Shown here: positions 34,667 to 44,307 of the stretch, in pieces
How the letters are laid out: every line of letters starts with the position of its first letter
How positions within the stretch are numbered: position 1 is the first letter of the stretch
Source of the DNA: JANOBD01 sp031411495
GTDB taxonomy: Bacteria > Planctomycetota > Phycisphaerae > Tepidisphaerales > Tepidisphaeraceae
Direction of reading: 5' to 3'
Assembly: GCA_031411495.1 (NCBI GenBank)
Contig: JANOBD010000168.1
Span: forward strand, 16,768-80,767
Length of the DNA stretch: 64,000 nt
Position numbers and translations under genes: made by a program
Notes under the pieces: model-generated
Databases searched by the model: none
The model's input: only the letters and a program-made list of their open reading frames with translations
Told to the model about the DNA's origin: nothing

Positions 34667-36280
34667 ATGACCGTTGCCGATGAAGTCTCCCGCCGCCGCA
34701 CGTTCGCGATCATTTCGCACCCGGACGCCGGCAAAACCACGCTTACCGAAAAGCTCTTGCTATACGGCGGCGCGATCCAGCTTGCAGGGTCGGTGACGGC
34801 TCGCCGTCAGCAGCGGTCGGCTACCAGCGACTGGATGGAACTCGAGAAGCAGCGCGGCATCTCCGTCAGCTCCACCGTCCTGCAGTTCGAGTACCGCGAC
34901 ATGGTGGTCAACCTGCTCGATACGCCGGGTCACCGCGACTTCTCGGAAGACACCTACCGCGTGCTCAGCGCCGTCGACGCGGCCGTGATGGTGATCGATG
35001 CGGCCAAGGGCATCGAAGAGCAGACCAAAAAACTGTTCGAAGTCTGTCGCCGTCGCGGCATCCCGATTTTCACGTTCATGAACAAGTGCGATCGGCCCAC
35101 GCGCGATTTGCTGGGCCTCATCGATGAACTCGAAAGCGTGCTCGGCATTCATTCGGTGCCGATGAACTGGCCGCTGGGGACCGGGCCGGAGTTCAAGGGC
35201 GTGTTCGATCGTGGGAACAAGCAGGTGAGTTTGTTCGAGCGCACCAAGGGCGGCGCGTACCGCGCGCCGGAGAAGGTCGCGGGCATCGACGATGAACTGG
35301 TGAAGAACACGTTATCCCCCGAGGTTTATCAGAAGACGAGGGATGAGCTGGCGATGCTAGACGGCGCCGGCACCGAGTTCGATCAGGAGCAGGTGACGGC
35401 CGGCAAGCAGACGCCCGTTTTCTTCGGCAGCGCGATCAACAACTTCGGCGTGCAGGCGTTCCTCGATGCGTTCCTGGATCACGCGCCCGCGCCCACGCCG
35501 CGCAAAGCCGCAGGCGAAGCGATCGAGCCATCCAACCCCGCGTTCAGCGGGTTCGTCTTCAAGATCCAGGCGAACATGGACCCGCGCCACCGCGACCGAA
35601 TCGCGTTCGTCCGCATCGTGAGCGGCGAGTTCGAGCGCGACATGAGCGCCAAGATCGTCCGCATGAACAAGAACATCCGCCTGAGCAGCACGCACAAGCT
35701 CTTCGGCCGCGACCGCGAAACCGTCGACAAGGCATATCCCGGCGACGTGCTCGGCGTGGTCGGCCACTCCGATCTGCGTATCGGCGACACGCTCACCACC
35801 GGCGCGATCGGCGGCTTCGACGAAATCCCGCGCTTCAGCCCGGAAGTGTTCGGCTATCTCCACCTGATCAACACCGACAAGACCAAGCAGTTCCGCGAAG
35901 GACTCGAACAGCTCGTGCAGGAAGGCGTCATCCAGCTGCTCTACCGGCAGGACACGCACGCGAGCCGCATTCCCGTACTCGCGGCCGTCGGCGTGCTGCA
36001 GTTCGACGTCGTGCGATTCCGCCTCAAGAGCGAGTACGGCGCCGACTCACGTTTGGAAATGGCAAGCTGGCAACTGCTCCGCTGGCTCGGCAATCCGGAC
36101 GACGTCGCCAAGCTCAAAGGCGCAACGCTCCCGAGCGGCGCAGCGCTCATGATCGACCAGCACCAGCGGCCGACACTGCTCTTCGAGTCGAGCTGGGGCA
36201 TGCGCTACTTCCAGCAGCAGTTCCCGGACATCACGCTCGTCGATACGCAGAGTGATGTGAATGAGAATGCGGTGGTGTGA
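34667..36280 (+). CDS. prfC: Peptide chain release factor 3
   Basis: RF3 is a translational GTPase that recycles RF1/RF2 after termination. The 537-residue protein starts at ATG 34667 (a TTG immediately upstream is ignored), preceded by GAGGA. G motifs: ISHPDAGKTTLTEKLL (G1), RGISVSSTVLQFEY (G2), LDTPGHRDF (G3), NKCDR (G4). GGAIQLAGSVTARR is typical of RF3 rather than EF-G. C-terminal domain conserved to DVNENAVV. It ends 1 bp before the stop of the convergent TrhO-RluA gene. Confidence 0.95.
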   Translation: MTVADEVSRRRTFAIISHPDAGKTTLTEKLLLYGGAIQLAGSVTARRQQRSATSDWMELEKQRGISVSSTVLQFEYRDMVVNLLDTPGHRDFSEDTYRVLSAVDAAVMVIDAAKGIEEQTKKLFEVCRRRGIPIFTFMNKCDRPTRDLLGLIDELESVLGIHSVPMNWPLGTGPEFKGVFDRGNKQVSLFERTKGGAYRAPEKVAGIDDELVKNTLSPEVYQKTRDELAMLDGAGTEFDQEQVTAGKQTPVFFGSAINNFGVQAFLDAFLDHAPAPTPRKAAGEAIEPSNPAFSGFVFKIQANMDPRHRDRIAFVRIVSGEFERDMSAKIVRMNKNIRLSSTHKLFGRDRETVDKAYPGDVLGVVGHSDLRIGDTLTTGAIGGFDEIPRFSPEVFGYLHLINTDKTKQFREGLEQLVQEGVIQLLYRQDTHASRIPVLAAVGVLQFDVVRFRLKSEYGADSRLEMASWQLLRWLGNPDDVAKLKGATLPSGAALMIDQHQRPTLLFESSWGMRYFQQQFPDITLVDTQSDVNENAVV

Positions 36281-36281
36281 G

Positions 36282-38048
36282 TTATGTAGCGTGCAGCCTC
36301 AGCCGCTCGCCTGTTGCCGGATGATCGAACTCGATGCATACCGCACGGAGCTTCAAGGGTAGATCGCTCACGGACCGTGCGAAGGTGTCGTCCATCGTGC
36401 TCGATCCGTAGTTCGAGTCCCCGACGATCGGCAACCCCAGGCTCGCCAGATGAATCCGGATCTGGTGCGTGCGGCCGGTGATGGGTTGTGCCTCGAGCAG
36501 CGTCGTGCCGTCGGCATTGCGCGCGAGAACGCGGAAGCGGGTCAGGCAGGGCGCGGCCGTTGCATCATCGGCAACCGCGCGCGTGCCATGCCGTTGGTTG
36601 TCTGACGAGATGGACGCGGCACATTCGAACGCTTCGTCAATTGGCGATCCCTTTACCGTCGCATGATAAACCTTGCGAACGTCATCGCTCTCGAATTGTT
36701 TCTGCATCGCGCGGGCGATCTTCTGCGTTTTGGCAAAGACGACGAGGCCGGATGTGTCGGCGTCGAGTCGATGCACCGGCCGCAGATGGATCGGGCGGTA
36801 CGCCTGTTCGAGAATGTGCGACAGGCTGTTTCGGTTGAATCGCCCACACGGGTGCATGGGCAGCGGCGCGGGCTTGTCGATCACGACGATGGCATCATCC
36901 TCGTGCACGACGCGGATGTCGGCGTTCACGTCCGGCTCGATCGTCGCGGGCATCGCGTGCAGGAGGCGATCGCCAGAGCGGACGATTCTGCCGGGGCGAA
37001 CGATCTCGCCGCGACAGATCACCCGGCCCTTCACGCACGCATCCCGCCACGCATCGCGCGAGAGATGGGTATGCATCGCGTCGAGGAAGTCGAGGACTTC
37101 GTATCCATCCAGGCGCAGCGGCACGCTGATCGGACGGACGTTGTCGTACGCCACGCTGCCGGGCAACGGGTGTGTCACCGACCGGATGGCGTGGTGTCTT
37201 CGTGCGATCAATTGCGCCATCGATTCATCCGGCGAGCGATAACAGCGCGGACACGAGACGCCTTCGACGAAGTACGGGGACATCGCCTCGGACGCGGGGA
37301 GCACGGCCTGGCAGACGAAGCACTGAACGACGCCGGAGGGTTTGAGCGAAGCGTCGAGCGCGACGCGCTTGTCGAAGACGAAGCAATCGCCGTGGTAGTG
37401 GGCGCCGCCGACAAGTTCGAAATACTTCAGGATGCCGCCGTCGAGCTGATAGACCTCGTGAAAGCCGGCGCGCTCGAGGAACGGTGCGGCCTTCTCGCAG
37501 CGGATGCCGCCGGTGCAGAAGCTGACGACGGGTCTGTGCTTCAGTTCGACTGGAAGTTTCTCGACAGCGGCGGGGAAGTCGCGGAAATCCTCCACGCCGA
37601 TCGCGACGGCGTTGTCGAATGTTCCGGTGTCGATCTCGAAATCATTCCGCGTGTCGAGCAGAGTGATCGGCCTGCCTTCATCGAGCCACTGCTTGAGCTG
37701 CGGCGCCGTGATGCGTTTCGACGTGTATCGACGCGGGTCGATGCCCTCGACGCCGAACGCGATGATCTCCTTCTTGATCTTGACGAGCATGCGATTGAAC
37801 GGCAGGTCGTCGCTGTAACTCTCCTTCACCGGCAGGTCTTCGAGCCCCGGTACCGATCGCAGGCGGACGAGCAGGGTATCGATCGATGCGCGCGTGCCGG
37901 CGACGAACAGGTTGATTCCTTCTTCGCTCAGCAGGATGGTGCCCTTGAGCCCGAGCGTGTGGCAGAGCCGGGCGAGCTCTCGCTTGAGTGGCAGGAGGTC
38001 GGTAAGGTTGGCGAACGCGTAGGCGGCAATGTTGACGATTTCGAGCAT
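36282..38048 (-). CDS. Fusion of tRNA uridine(34) hydroxylase (TrhO, rhodanese) with an RluA-type pseudouridine synthase
   Basis: The 588-residue protein is two RNA-modification enzymes in one chain. Residues 1-270 are TrhO/YceA-like: LKGTILLSEEGINLFVAGT, and the rhodanese Cys loop FCTGGIRCEKAAPFL near residue 178-190, which makes 5-hydroxyuridine at tRNA position 34. After a Cys-rich stretch (QCFVCQA..CPRCY, possibly a zinc knuckle), an S4-like segment occurs (DACVKGRVICRGEIVRPG) and then RluA: HRLDADTSGLVVFAKT near residue 425 with the catalytic Asp, and GRTHQIRIHLASLGLPIVGD. The pseudouridine target is unknown. No frameshift is seen across the junction. Convergent with prfC. Confidence 0.88.
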   Translation of the reverse strand: MLEIVNIAAYAFANLTDLLPLKRELARLCHTLGLKGTILLSEEGINLFVAGTRASIDTLLVRLRSVPGLEDLPVKESYSDDLPFNRMLVKIKKEIIAFGVEGIDPRRYTSKRITAPQLKQWLDEGRPITLLDTRNDFEIDTGTFDNAVAIGVEDFRDFPAAVEKLPVELKHRPVVSFCTGGIRCEKAAPFLERAGFHEVYQLDGGILKYFELVGGAHYHGDCFVFDKRVALDASLKPSGVVQCFVCQAVLPASEAMSPYFVEGVSCPRCYRSPDESMAQLIARRHHAIRSVTHPLPGSVAYDNVRPISVPLRLDGYEVLDFLDAMHTHLSRDAWRDACVKGRVICRGEIVRPGRIVRSGDRLLHAMPATIEPDVNADIRVVHEDDAIVVIDKPAPLPMHPCGRFNRNSLSHILEQAYRPIHLRPVHRLDADTSGLVVFAKTQKIARAMQKQFESDDVRKVYHATVKGSPIDEAFECAASISSDNQRHGTRAVADDATAAPCLTRFRVLARNADGTTLLEAQPITGRTHQIRIHLASLGLPIVGDSNYGSSTMDDTFARSVSDLPLKLRAVCIEFDHPATGERLRLHAT

Positions 38049-38197
38049 GTCACCGAATCCCGAATCGTGAATGATATTCGAAACGGAGTGGTGGCGAAAC
38101 GTGGCGGAAGGTGGTCTGAAAGTCGACGCTTCGGCGTCGATCGCTGAAATGAGAAGGAGTGTTCAACGGGGTAGGCGCGCGAGCGGGAAGGATCTGC

Positions 38198-38728
38198 ATG
38201 TTGCCGATCGTCTTGTCACTGGTTGGATTATTCATCCTGTTGCTGGTCGTGTTGATCGCGACCCGGCCGGCGGAGTTTCGCATCTCGCGCAGCGCCGAGA
38301 TCGCCGCGCCGCCGCGCGCGGTCTTCGAGCACGTGAATGATTTCCACGCGTGGGAGGCATGGTCGCCGTGGGCGAAGCTCGATCCGGCGTGCAAGCTGCG
38401 CTACGAGGGGCCGCCGTCCGGCGTCGGCGCGGTGTACGGATGGTCGGGCAACAGCAAGGTCGGCCAAGGGCAGATGACGATCACCGACAGCAAGCCCGGC
38501 GAACTTGTCCTCATCCGCCTCGAGTTCCTGCGCCCCTTCAAATGCACCAACACGGCCGAGTTCAGGTTCGCCCCCGGGGGCGGCCGGACGAAAGTCACAT
38601 GGTCCATGCTCGGGCGCAAAAACTTTCTCACCAAGGCGTTCGGCCTGTTCTGCAACATGGACAAAATGGTCGGCGGGGATTTCGAAAAGGGTCTTGCGCA
38701 GATGAAGGCAATTGCCGAGCGCCGATAG
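38198..38728 (+). CDS. SRPBCC family protein with N-terminal membrane helix
   Basis: ATG 38198 follows GGAAGGA. The 176-residue product has one membrane helix (LPIVLSLVGLFILLLVVLIA) and then a START-like SRPBCC domain: RISRSAEIAAPPRAVFEHVNDFHAWEAWSPW, the usual opening of this superfamily, with YGWSGNSKVGQGQMTI. SRPBCC proteins bind hydrophobic ligands; the role here is unknown. The DoxX-like gene starts 25 bp after its stop. Confidence 0.8.
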   Translation: MLPIVLSLVGLFILLLVVLIATRPAEFRISRSAEIAAPPRAVFEHVNDFHAWEAWSPWAKLDPACKLRYEGPPSGVGAVYGWSGNSKVGQGQMTITDSKPGELVLIRLEFLRPFKCTNTAEFRFAPGGGRTKVTWSMLGRKNFLTKAFGLFCNMDKMVGGDFEKGLAQMKAIAERR

Positions 38729-38753
38729 GAATCGCACGCACGGAGCAGGAATC

Positions 38754-39170
38754 ATGACCAAACTGGATGACGAACCGAAATTGCCGCGCACGCAGCCGAA
38801 GTGGATGTCGATCATCGGATGGATCCTGACCATCATTCCATCGCTCATGCTGCTGATGGGCGGATTCATGAACGTTTCGGGCTCGAAAATCGCCGTCGAG
38901 GGCGCTCAGAAGTACGGCTATCCGGAAGCCTCCATGATGCCGCTGGGCGTTGTCACAATCGCATGCGTGCTTCTCTATCTCATCCCGCAGACCGCGGTCC
39001 TCGGCGCGGTGCTCTTAACCGGATACCTGGGCGGCGCGACGGCGACTCATGTCCGCGCGGGCGAACCGTTCCTGTTCCCGGTCATCTTCGGCGTGGTGAT
39101 CTGGCTCGCGCTCTTCCTTCGCGACCGCAGGATTCGTGAACTGCTTCCGCTTCGCCACAAATCGATCTAG
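38754..39170 (+). CDS. DoxX-like membrane protein
   Basis: From ATG 38754 (after AGCAGGAATC) the 138-residue product has four hydrophobic segments, beginning SIIGWILTIIPSLMLLMGGFMNVSG and including VLGAVLLTGYLGGATATHVRAGEPF. The GYLGGATATHVR signature is that of the DoxX-like family. Likely an operon partner of the SRPBCC gene 25 bp upstream; such pairs are frequent, but their joint role is not known. Convergent with the mannose-6-phosphate isomerase gene, 9 bp apart. Confidence 0.8.
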   Translation: MTKLDDEPKLPRTQPKWMSIIGWILTIIPSLMLLMGGFMNVSGSKIAVEGAQKYGYPEASMMPLGVVTIACVLLYLIPQTAVLGAVLLTGYLGGATATHVRAGEPFLFPVIFGVVIWLALFLRDRRIRELLPLRHKSI

Positions 39171-39179
39171 CCGCCGCAC

Positions 39180-40934
39180 TCATGCCCGCGTCCGCACGAA
39201 CGCCTTGATCGTCCCGCATTCCTGCCCGATGCTCGGCCCGCTCGGGCGGATCGTATACGCCCCGACCGCCGCGGGGACGATGAACGTCTCGGCGTAGTGA
39301 ACGACGAACGGCTCGAACGCATTCGTTGGCGATTCGACGGTGATCTCCGCGCCCTCGATCAGGTTCAGCACATTGACGCCGCCGCCGGTTTCATGCGGCA
39401 CCGAGCCGGTGAACCAGTGTCGCCGCGTCTCGATGAACTCGGCTTCGTGCAGGCCGGTGCGCTCTTCGCGCCACCCGTCGCCTTGTGCAATCGGCTCGAC
39501 CCGGTTGACGAGCCGCGCCATGACGTAGTTCGTATCGCGGTCGTACTGCAGGTTGTGCTTGCCGTGGTGGATGCTGATCGGTCGCGGCCTGCCGTCGAGA
39601 TCGAGTCGGCCCCAGTCCCAGAGCTTGTGCGTGAAGATGTACGGCGTGGCGCTGATCTCCAGCACCATCGAGTTCTTCCCGCTGCAGTGAATCGTGCCCG
39701 CGGGGATCAGGAAGTGGTCGTGTTTCTTCGCGGGGATCTTGTTGACGAACCTCTCGGCATCGAGCGGTGCATCGGCGCTGGCTTGTGCGGCATCGAGCGC
39801 GGCGATGAACGCCTCTGGCTCGACGTTCGGCTTGAAGCCGAGGTAGACGCACGCGTCGCCCGCCGCGTCGAGCAGGTAGTAACTCTCGTCCTGTGTATAG
39901 GGCATGCCGAAGTTCTGCTGGATGTAGCCAGTGAGCGGATGGACTTGGAGCGAGAGGTTTCCGCCGTCCATCGTGTCGAGGAAGTCGAAGCGAATCGGGA
40001 ACTCGGCGCCGAAGCGGCCGTACACGGCCTCGCCGAGCAGCTCGCGCGGGTGCTGGAAAACCAGATCGATGCCGGGCAGTTCGACGCGATGCTCGCCGAA
40101 GCCCAGCAGCAGAGAGTTCTCTTCCGGCACGCAGTCGAAGCACCAGGCGTAGTTCTTCGCGTCACGGGGCAGGTCACACACTTCCTTCATCCACTGCCCG
40201 CCCCACACGCCGGGATCGAAGAACGGTACCACTCGGAACGGCCGACTGATGCAGCACTTCAGGCCTTCGCGAACGGCGGCCATCTCGACCAGCTTCGGCT
40301 TGCCGGGCGCGTTCGTATCGAGCAGGAGATCGATGCGTTTCCAGATGGCGTTCTTGTGTTTGTCGGCGAGGCGCCAGTCGATGAAGAACCCGCGCTTGTA
40401 TTGTTCCCACGCGGTCGCCTGCGAATCGTTGACGCCGATGCCGTGCACGAGCCTGCCGCGCTGGCGACGCTGAATCTCCCAGCGGGCCAGGTCGGCGTAG
40501 ACGAGCAGGTCCGGCTCGCACAGGAGCGAAGCGCCGACGCCGTACACGAGCAGGATTCCGGACGCGGTTTCGCGGACCTGACTTCGAATGCGATCGATCG
40601 CCGCGGGGTCGAACAACTCGATCAGCGAGCGCGTCGTCATCCGGCCAAGCACCGCGTCTTCGGCCCGGAACTCGCGCGCCGTGAGGTCGAGAATTGTCTG
40701 CTCTGACAGCTGGGCATCGGAAGAGAGAATGGTAGTCGAGGGTCGGAGCCGCGATTGAATGGCCGGCAGAACCTCGTCGTCGAGGGCTCCCGGATAGGTA
40801 TCGATGGCGATCACCCATTTTTTCCGGCGCGGCGCGAGCCGCTTGGCGATTTCGTCCCATCCGGCGACACAGGCGTGTTCCATGCCGGCAACGGCAACGG
40901 CGGGATACTTGTCATAGGTGCTGATTCTCGCCAT
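39180..40934 (-). CDS. Class I mannose-6-phosphate isomerase with N-terminal extra domain
   Basis: The 584-residue protein starts at ATG 40934 (MARISTYDKYP). From about residue 240 it matches type I phosphomannose isomerase: GGQWMKEVCDL, SLQVHPLTGYIQQNFGMPYTQDESYY (QVH metal ligands) and LIPAGTIHCSGKNSMVLEIS. It interconverts mannose 6-phosphate and fructose 6-phosphate. The first ~230 residues (VIAIDTYPGALDDEVL, ILLVYGVGASLL) look like a nucleoside-kinase fold without the usual P-loop, so they may be a regulatory or degenerate domain. The XylR-type gene lies 91 bp upstream on the same strand, possibly one transcript. Confidence 0.8.
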   Translation of the reverse strand: MARISTYDKYPAVAVAGMEHACVAGWDEIAKRLAPRRKKWVIAIDTYPGALDDEVLPAIQSRLRPSTTILSSDAQLSEQTILDLTAREFRAEDAVLGRMTTRSLIELFDPAAIDRIRSQVRETASGILLVYGVGASLLCEPDLLVYADLARWEIQRRQRGRLVHGIGVNDSQATAWEQYKRGFFIDWRLADKHKNAIWKRIDLLLDTNAPGKPKLVEMAAVREGLKCCISRPFRVVPFFDPGVWGGQWMKEVCDLPRDAKNYAWCFDCVPEENSLLLGFGEHRVELPGIDLVFQHPRELLGEAVYGRFGAEFPIRFDFLDTMDGGNLSLQVHPLTGYIQQNFGMPYTQDESYYLLDAAGDACVYLGFKPNVEPEAFIAALDAAQASADAPLDAERFVNKIPAKKHDHFLIPAGTIHCSGKNSMVLEISATPYIFTHKLWDWGRLDLDGRPRPISIHHGKHNLQYDRDTNYVMARLVNRVEPIAQGDGWREERTGLHEAEFIETRRHWFTGSVPHETGGGVNVLNLIEGAEITVESPTNAFEPFVVHYAETFIVPAAVGAYTIRPSGPSIGQECGTIKAFVRTRA

Positions 40935-41025
40935 CCGCAAGGGTCTCCTAGTGTACGTCGATCCTCGCCGATTCCTTGTCGCATCGCCAGCCATGAACGA
41001 GTCCGGCGGGCTGCTGACGGGTCGC

Positions 41026-42315
41026 TCAGGTGTCGCCGGCGACGAACTTTCGTCGATACGCCGTCGGCGCGAGGCCGGTCGCACGCGAGAACGCGGTCGC
41101 GAGATATTCGGGCGTGTGAAACCCCGAGCGCTTCGCCACTTCGTAGATCGGGATGTTGGTCTGCAACAGCGTTTTGGCCCGCTCGATCCGCACGCGCCGG
41201 ATTTCGTCGAGCGGCGTGTGGCCGACAACGCTGATGAATCGACGTTCCAGCGTCCGGCGGTTTACCGCGATCGAGGTCATCGCCTGCTTCACCGTCATCC
41301 CATCCGCGGCGTGTCGACGGATCAGGCCAAGGAGCGCGCCGACGTCGGAATCGTCGACGGCGAGGACGTCGGTGGATTGTCGGGTCACGATGCCGCGCGG
41401 CGGGACGGGTTCGATCGGCTCCTTGATCTTTTCGCCGCGCAACAGCCTGCCCATGAATGCGACGGCCCGATGCCCGATCTGCTCGGCACCGAGTCGGATG
41501 CTGGAAAGGGCGGGATAGGAGATGTCGCAGATGGATTCGTCGTTGTCGACGCCGAGCACGGCGACATCATCCGGGACGTGGAACTGCCGTTGCCGTGCGG
41601 CCTGCACGAGTTCGAATCCCCACAGGTCATTGGCGGCGAAAATCGCGACGGGCTTTGGCAGCGAATCGATCCACGCACCCATCGATGATGCGGACATCGG
41701 CGAAGTGACGGCGCGCCGGCTCCGGGCGCCGATATGCGAACTGCTCGCGCTATGCCCGAAGCTGGCGAATGTGAAGGAAGTCGCCGCATGGCGAACCGCG
41801 GATTCGCTCCGCGACTGGAAGTCTCGTTCGATTTCGCTGCGGAACCCTTCTTCGCGGCGCTTGGACCATTCGAGCTTCGAAAGGCCGAAGTATGCGAAGT
41901 TCCGGAACCCGCAACCCAGGAAGTGTCGCGCGGCGAGCGTGCCAACGGTCACGTCATCGGAAGTGATGCGGACACAGTTGGAGCGCTTGCGGTCGCCGAA
42001 GAGCTCGATGAATGGAACCTCTTGGTCGGCGAGCAGCGCGGCGATCTGGTCGTCGTAGATGTCGGCGATGACCCCGTGTGGCTCGAAGTGACCGATCCAA
42101 TCCCGCAGTTCGCTCAGCGAGTGTCCGTAGGTGCCGCGCAGGATGTGAAAGACCCATGGCAACTCGTCGGGGTTCTTGCTGCGGCGACTGCGCGGGTCGT
42201 AAAGCGAACGCGCCCGCGTCGCGTCGACGATGCCCTTGAGTACTTCCCGCGCGTACGCGAACTCGGTTGGAAGGACCAGGGAGATCCGAATCGTGCTTTC
42301 CTGTGCTCTTGCCAA
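41026..42315 (-). CDS. XylR-type transcriptional regulator (LacI-like sensor plus AraC HTH)
   Basis: The start is TTG 42315, with CGGAG 5 nt upstream; 429 residues. The N-terminal 300 residues are a periplasmic-binding-protein-like sugar sensor (RISLVLPTEFAYAREVLKGIVD, FAANDLWGFELVQAARQRQFHVPDDVAVLGVDNDE). From about residue 325 comes an AraC-type double HTH (MTVKQAMTSIAVNRRTLERRFI, IYEVAKRSGFHTPEYLATAFSRATGLAPTAYRR). This order is that of E. coli XylR. It is divergent from the GH53 gene (213 bp apart) and upstream of the AraFGH genes, so it likely activates the carbohydrate locus in response to a pentose or galactose-derived sugar. Confidence 0.88.
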   Translation of the reverse strand: MARAQESTIRISLVLPTEFAYAREVLKGIVDATRARSLYDPRSRRSKNPDELPWVFHILRGTYGHSLSELRDWIGHFEPHGVIADIYDDQIAALLADQEVPFIELFGDRKRSNCVRITSDDVTVGTLAARHFLGCGFRNFAYFGLSKLEWSKRREEGFRSEIERDFQSRSESAVRHAATSFTFASFGHSASSSHIGARSRRAVTSPMSASSMGAWIDSLPKPVAIFAANDLWGFELVQAARQRQFHVPDDVAVLGVDNDESICDISYPALSSIRLGAEQIGHRAVAFMGRLLRGEKIKEPIEPVPPRGIVTRQSTDVLAVDDSDVGALLGLIRRHAADGMTVKQAMTSIAVNRRTLERRFISVVGHTPLDEIRRVRIERAKTLLQTNIPIYEVAKRSGFHTPEYLATAFSRATGLAPTAYRRKFVAGDT

Positions 42316-42528
42316 GATTTCTCCGGGAGATCGACGTACGGTGAGTTTGGCTGAACGAGTCGGCTCATTCCGTCATCTCTGCCTCCTCCGTTCACTTTCC
42401 ACGCCCACCAGAGCAAGACTACCCCATCTGCGCTATTTTGAAGAAGTTATTCGCTCGATTCCAGTACGCTTCTGCCATCTTCTGGAAGAATGAGGCGGGT
42501 GGGAAGAGACCAGGCGGAGGTGTGGCAG

Positions 42529-44157
42529 ATGCGGCGCGCGGGCTGGCGGTTGACTTGGCTATTGGCGGGAGTGACGTTCAATCTGGCGTCGCCGGCCGTT
42601 GCTGCGCCGTTCTACACCGGCGGCGATATCTCGCTTTCACCGTTCCTCGAAGGCCGCGGGGCGGTCTACCGGGATGGCGGAACCGTGCGGCCGATCGAAA
42701 ACATCCTTGTCGATCGCGGCGCGAACCTCTTCCGACTGCGGCTGTTCGTGAACCCGAGCCTCAACTACGACGCACCGAGTAACCGAGGCGCAATTCAGAA
42801 TCTTCAATATACGATTGCGCAGGCCCAGCGCGTCAAAGCATCCGGCGCAAAGTTTATGCTCGCGCTGCACCTTTCCGATACGTGGGCCGATCCCGGCGCA
42901 CAGCAAACGCCGGCCGCGTGGAGCGGGCAGTCGCTCTCGCAACTCACCCAGACGGTGCGAACCTATACGGTCGATACGCTCAATGCGTTCAAGAGCGCCG
43001 GCGTAATGCCGGACATGGTCCAGATCGGCAACGAAACCACGTCGGGCATGCTCTGGCCGCGTGGCCAGCTGAACTTCAATGGCACTACCGCTCAGCTCAA
43101 CGCGAGTTGGGCGAACTTTGGCCAGCTGATGAATGCCGCAATTGCCGGCGTTCGCCAGGTGCAGTCTGCGGGCGCGAAGATCGATGTCGCGGTCACCATC
43201 GCGCCCGGCGATGAGTGGTACAACAGTTCCGTCGGCGGGTTGCCGCGCTGGTTCGTCGATAACTTCCAGACGTACGGCGGTGTGACCGATTACGACATCC
43301 TCGGAATCGATTCGTATCCCACCACGCGCAGCGAACTCAATGGTCTCATCAGCAATCTCAACGACCTCGCCAATCGCTACGATCGCAAGGTGATGGTGAT
43401 GGAGACGAGCTATCCCTGGAACAACACCCTCGATGGAACCGCGGCGGATCAGTATAACGCGTCGACGGAGCCGCATCCGACCTCGGTCGAAGGGCAGAAG
43501 TCCTACCTGCTGGAACTGCGCGACGCGATCCGCGCGCTGCCACACCAGCGCGGCGCCGGCGTGCTCTGGTGGTACCCGGAGGCGGTGCCGACGCCGGGGA
43601 CGTATGTCTGGAAGAACGGCGCGCTCGGCACGTTCGATAGTCAGGGAAATGCGCTCCCCGTCCTGAACACGCTGGACCTGGCCGATCTGGATGTCGATGG
43701 CGATCTGGATGCCGCCGATCTCAACGCGCTCTTTGCGTCTCCCGGCTACACCGTGCGGAACGACGTCAATCATGACGGCAAAGTCATCACGAGCGTCAAC
43801 ACGATCGACAGCGACGTCGACGCGTGGGTTCGCGTGTTCAAACACACCGAGTACGGCGACGTGAACCTGAACGGCAACGTCGACTTCGACGACCTGCTGG
43901 CGCTGGCCCAGCATTACAACGCGCCTGGCGACTGGTCGAGCGGCGACCTCAACGGGACGCACTTTGTCGATTTTGCAGATCTCCTGCTGCTGGCGCAGAA
44001 CTACGGCTTCGGTGCACAAAGCGCGATGGATTTCCCGCAGGCATTCGCCGCCGCCTTTTCACCTGAACCGACGTCCGCGTCCGTGTTGATGTTGCTTCCG
44101 ATCGTATCGCGCAAGCGGTCTGCGGCAGTGTTTCCCGGGCGGGCGACGCGAATTTGA
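42529..44157 (+). CDS. GH53 arabinogalactan endo-beta-1,4-galactanase with dockerin-like and PEP-CTERM tail
   Basis: The start at 42529 is preceded by GGCGGAGG with 8-nt spacing; 542 residues with a signal peptide. GH53 motifs: GGDISLSPFLEGRG, ANLFRLRLFVNP, LHLSDTWADPGAQQTPAAW, QIGNETTSGMLWP (acid/base Glu, about residue 168), YDILGIDSYP and VMETSYPW (nucleophile Glu, about residue 291). It hydrolyses beta-1,4-galactan of pectin side chains. The C-terminus has EF-hand-like units (GDVNLNGNVDFDDLLALAQHY, DFADLLLLAQNYG) and a PEP-CTERM-like tail (SPEPTSASVLMLLPIV). First gene of the carbohydrate locus, divergent from the XylR-type regulator. Confidence 0.92.
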   Translation: MRRAGWRLTWLLAGVTFNLASPAVAAPFYTGGDISLSPFLEGRGAVYRDGGTVRPIENILVDRGANLFRLRLFVNPSLNYDAPSNRGAIQNLQYTIAQAQRVKASGAKFMLALHLSDTWADPGAQQTPAAWSGQSLSQLTQTVRTYTVDTLNAFKSAGVMPDMVQIGNETTSGMLWPRGQLNFNGTTAQLNASWANFGQLMNAAIAGVRQVQSAGAKIDVAVTIAPGDEWYNSSVGGLPRWFVDNFQTYGGVTDYDILGIDSYPTTRSELNGLISNLNDLANRYDRKVMVMETSYPWNNTLDGTAADQYNASTEPHPTSVEGQKSYLLELRDAIRALPHQRGAGVLWWYPEAVPTPGTYVWKNGALGTFDSQGNALPVLNTLDLADLDVDGDLDAADLNALFASPGYTVRNDVNHDGKVITSVNTIDSDVDAWVRVFKHTEYGDVNLNGNVDFDDLLALAQHYNAPGDWSSGDLNGTHFVDFADLLLLAQNYGFGAQSAMDFPQAFAAAFSPEPTSASVLMLLPIVSRKRSAAVFPGRATRI

Positions 44158-44307
44158 AGGAGAACTTCGCAATCATGAAGGGTGGCGACGAGGGCACGTG
44201 ATAGTTTCGAACCAGTCTTGCGGAAGGGTGTCAGGGTGAGCCCCTGGCCGACCGGGGTTTTAAGAGCATCGTCTGTCGGGCACGTCCTGGCGAAAAACGG
44301 AGGAAAC

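Noticed and set aside
42478..42489. TCTTCTGGAAGA palindrome before the GH53 gene as operator
   Set aside because: Arms are only 5 bp and overlap the beginning of the transcript; no second site.
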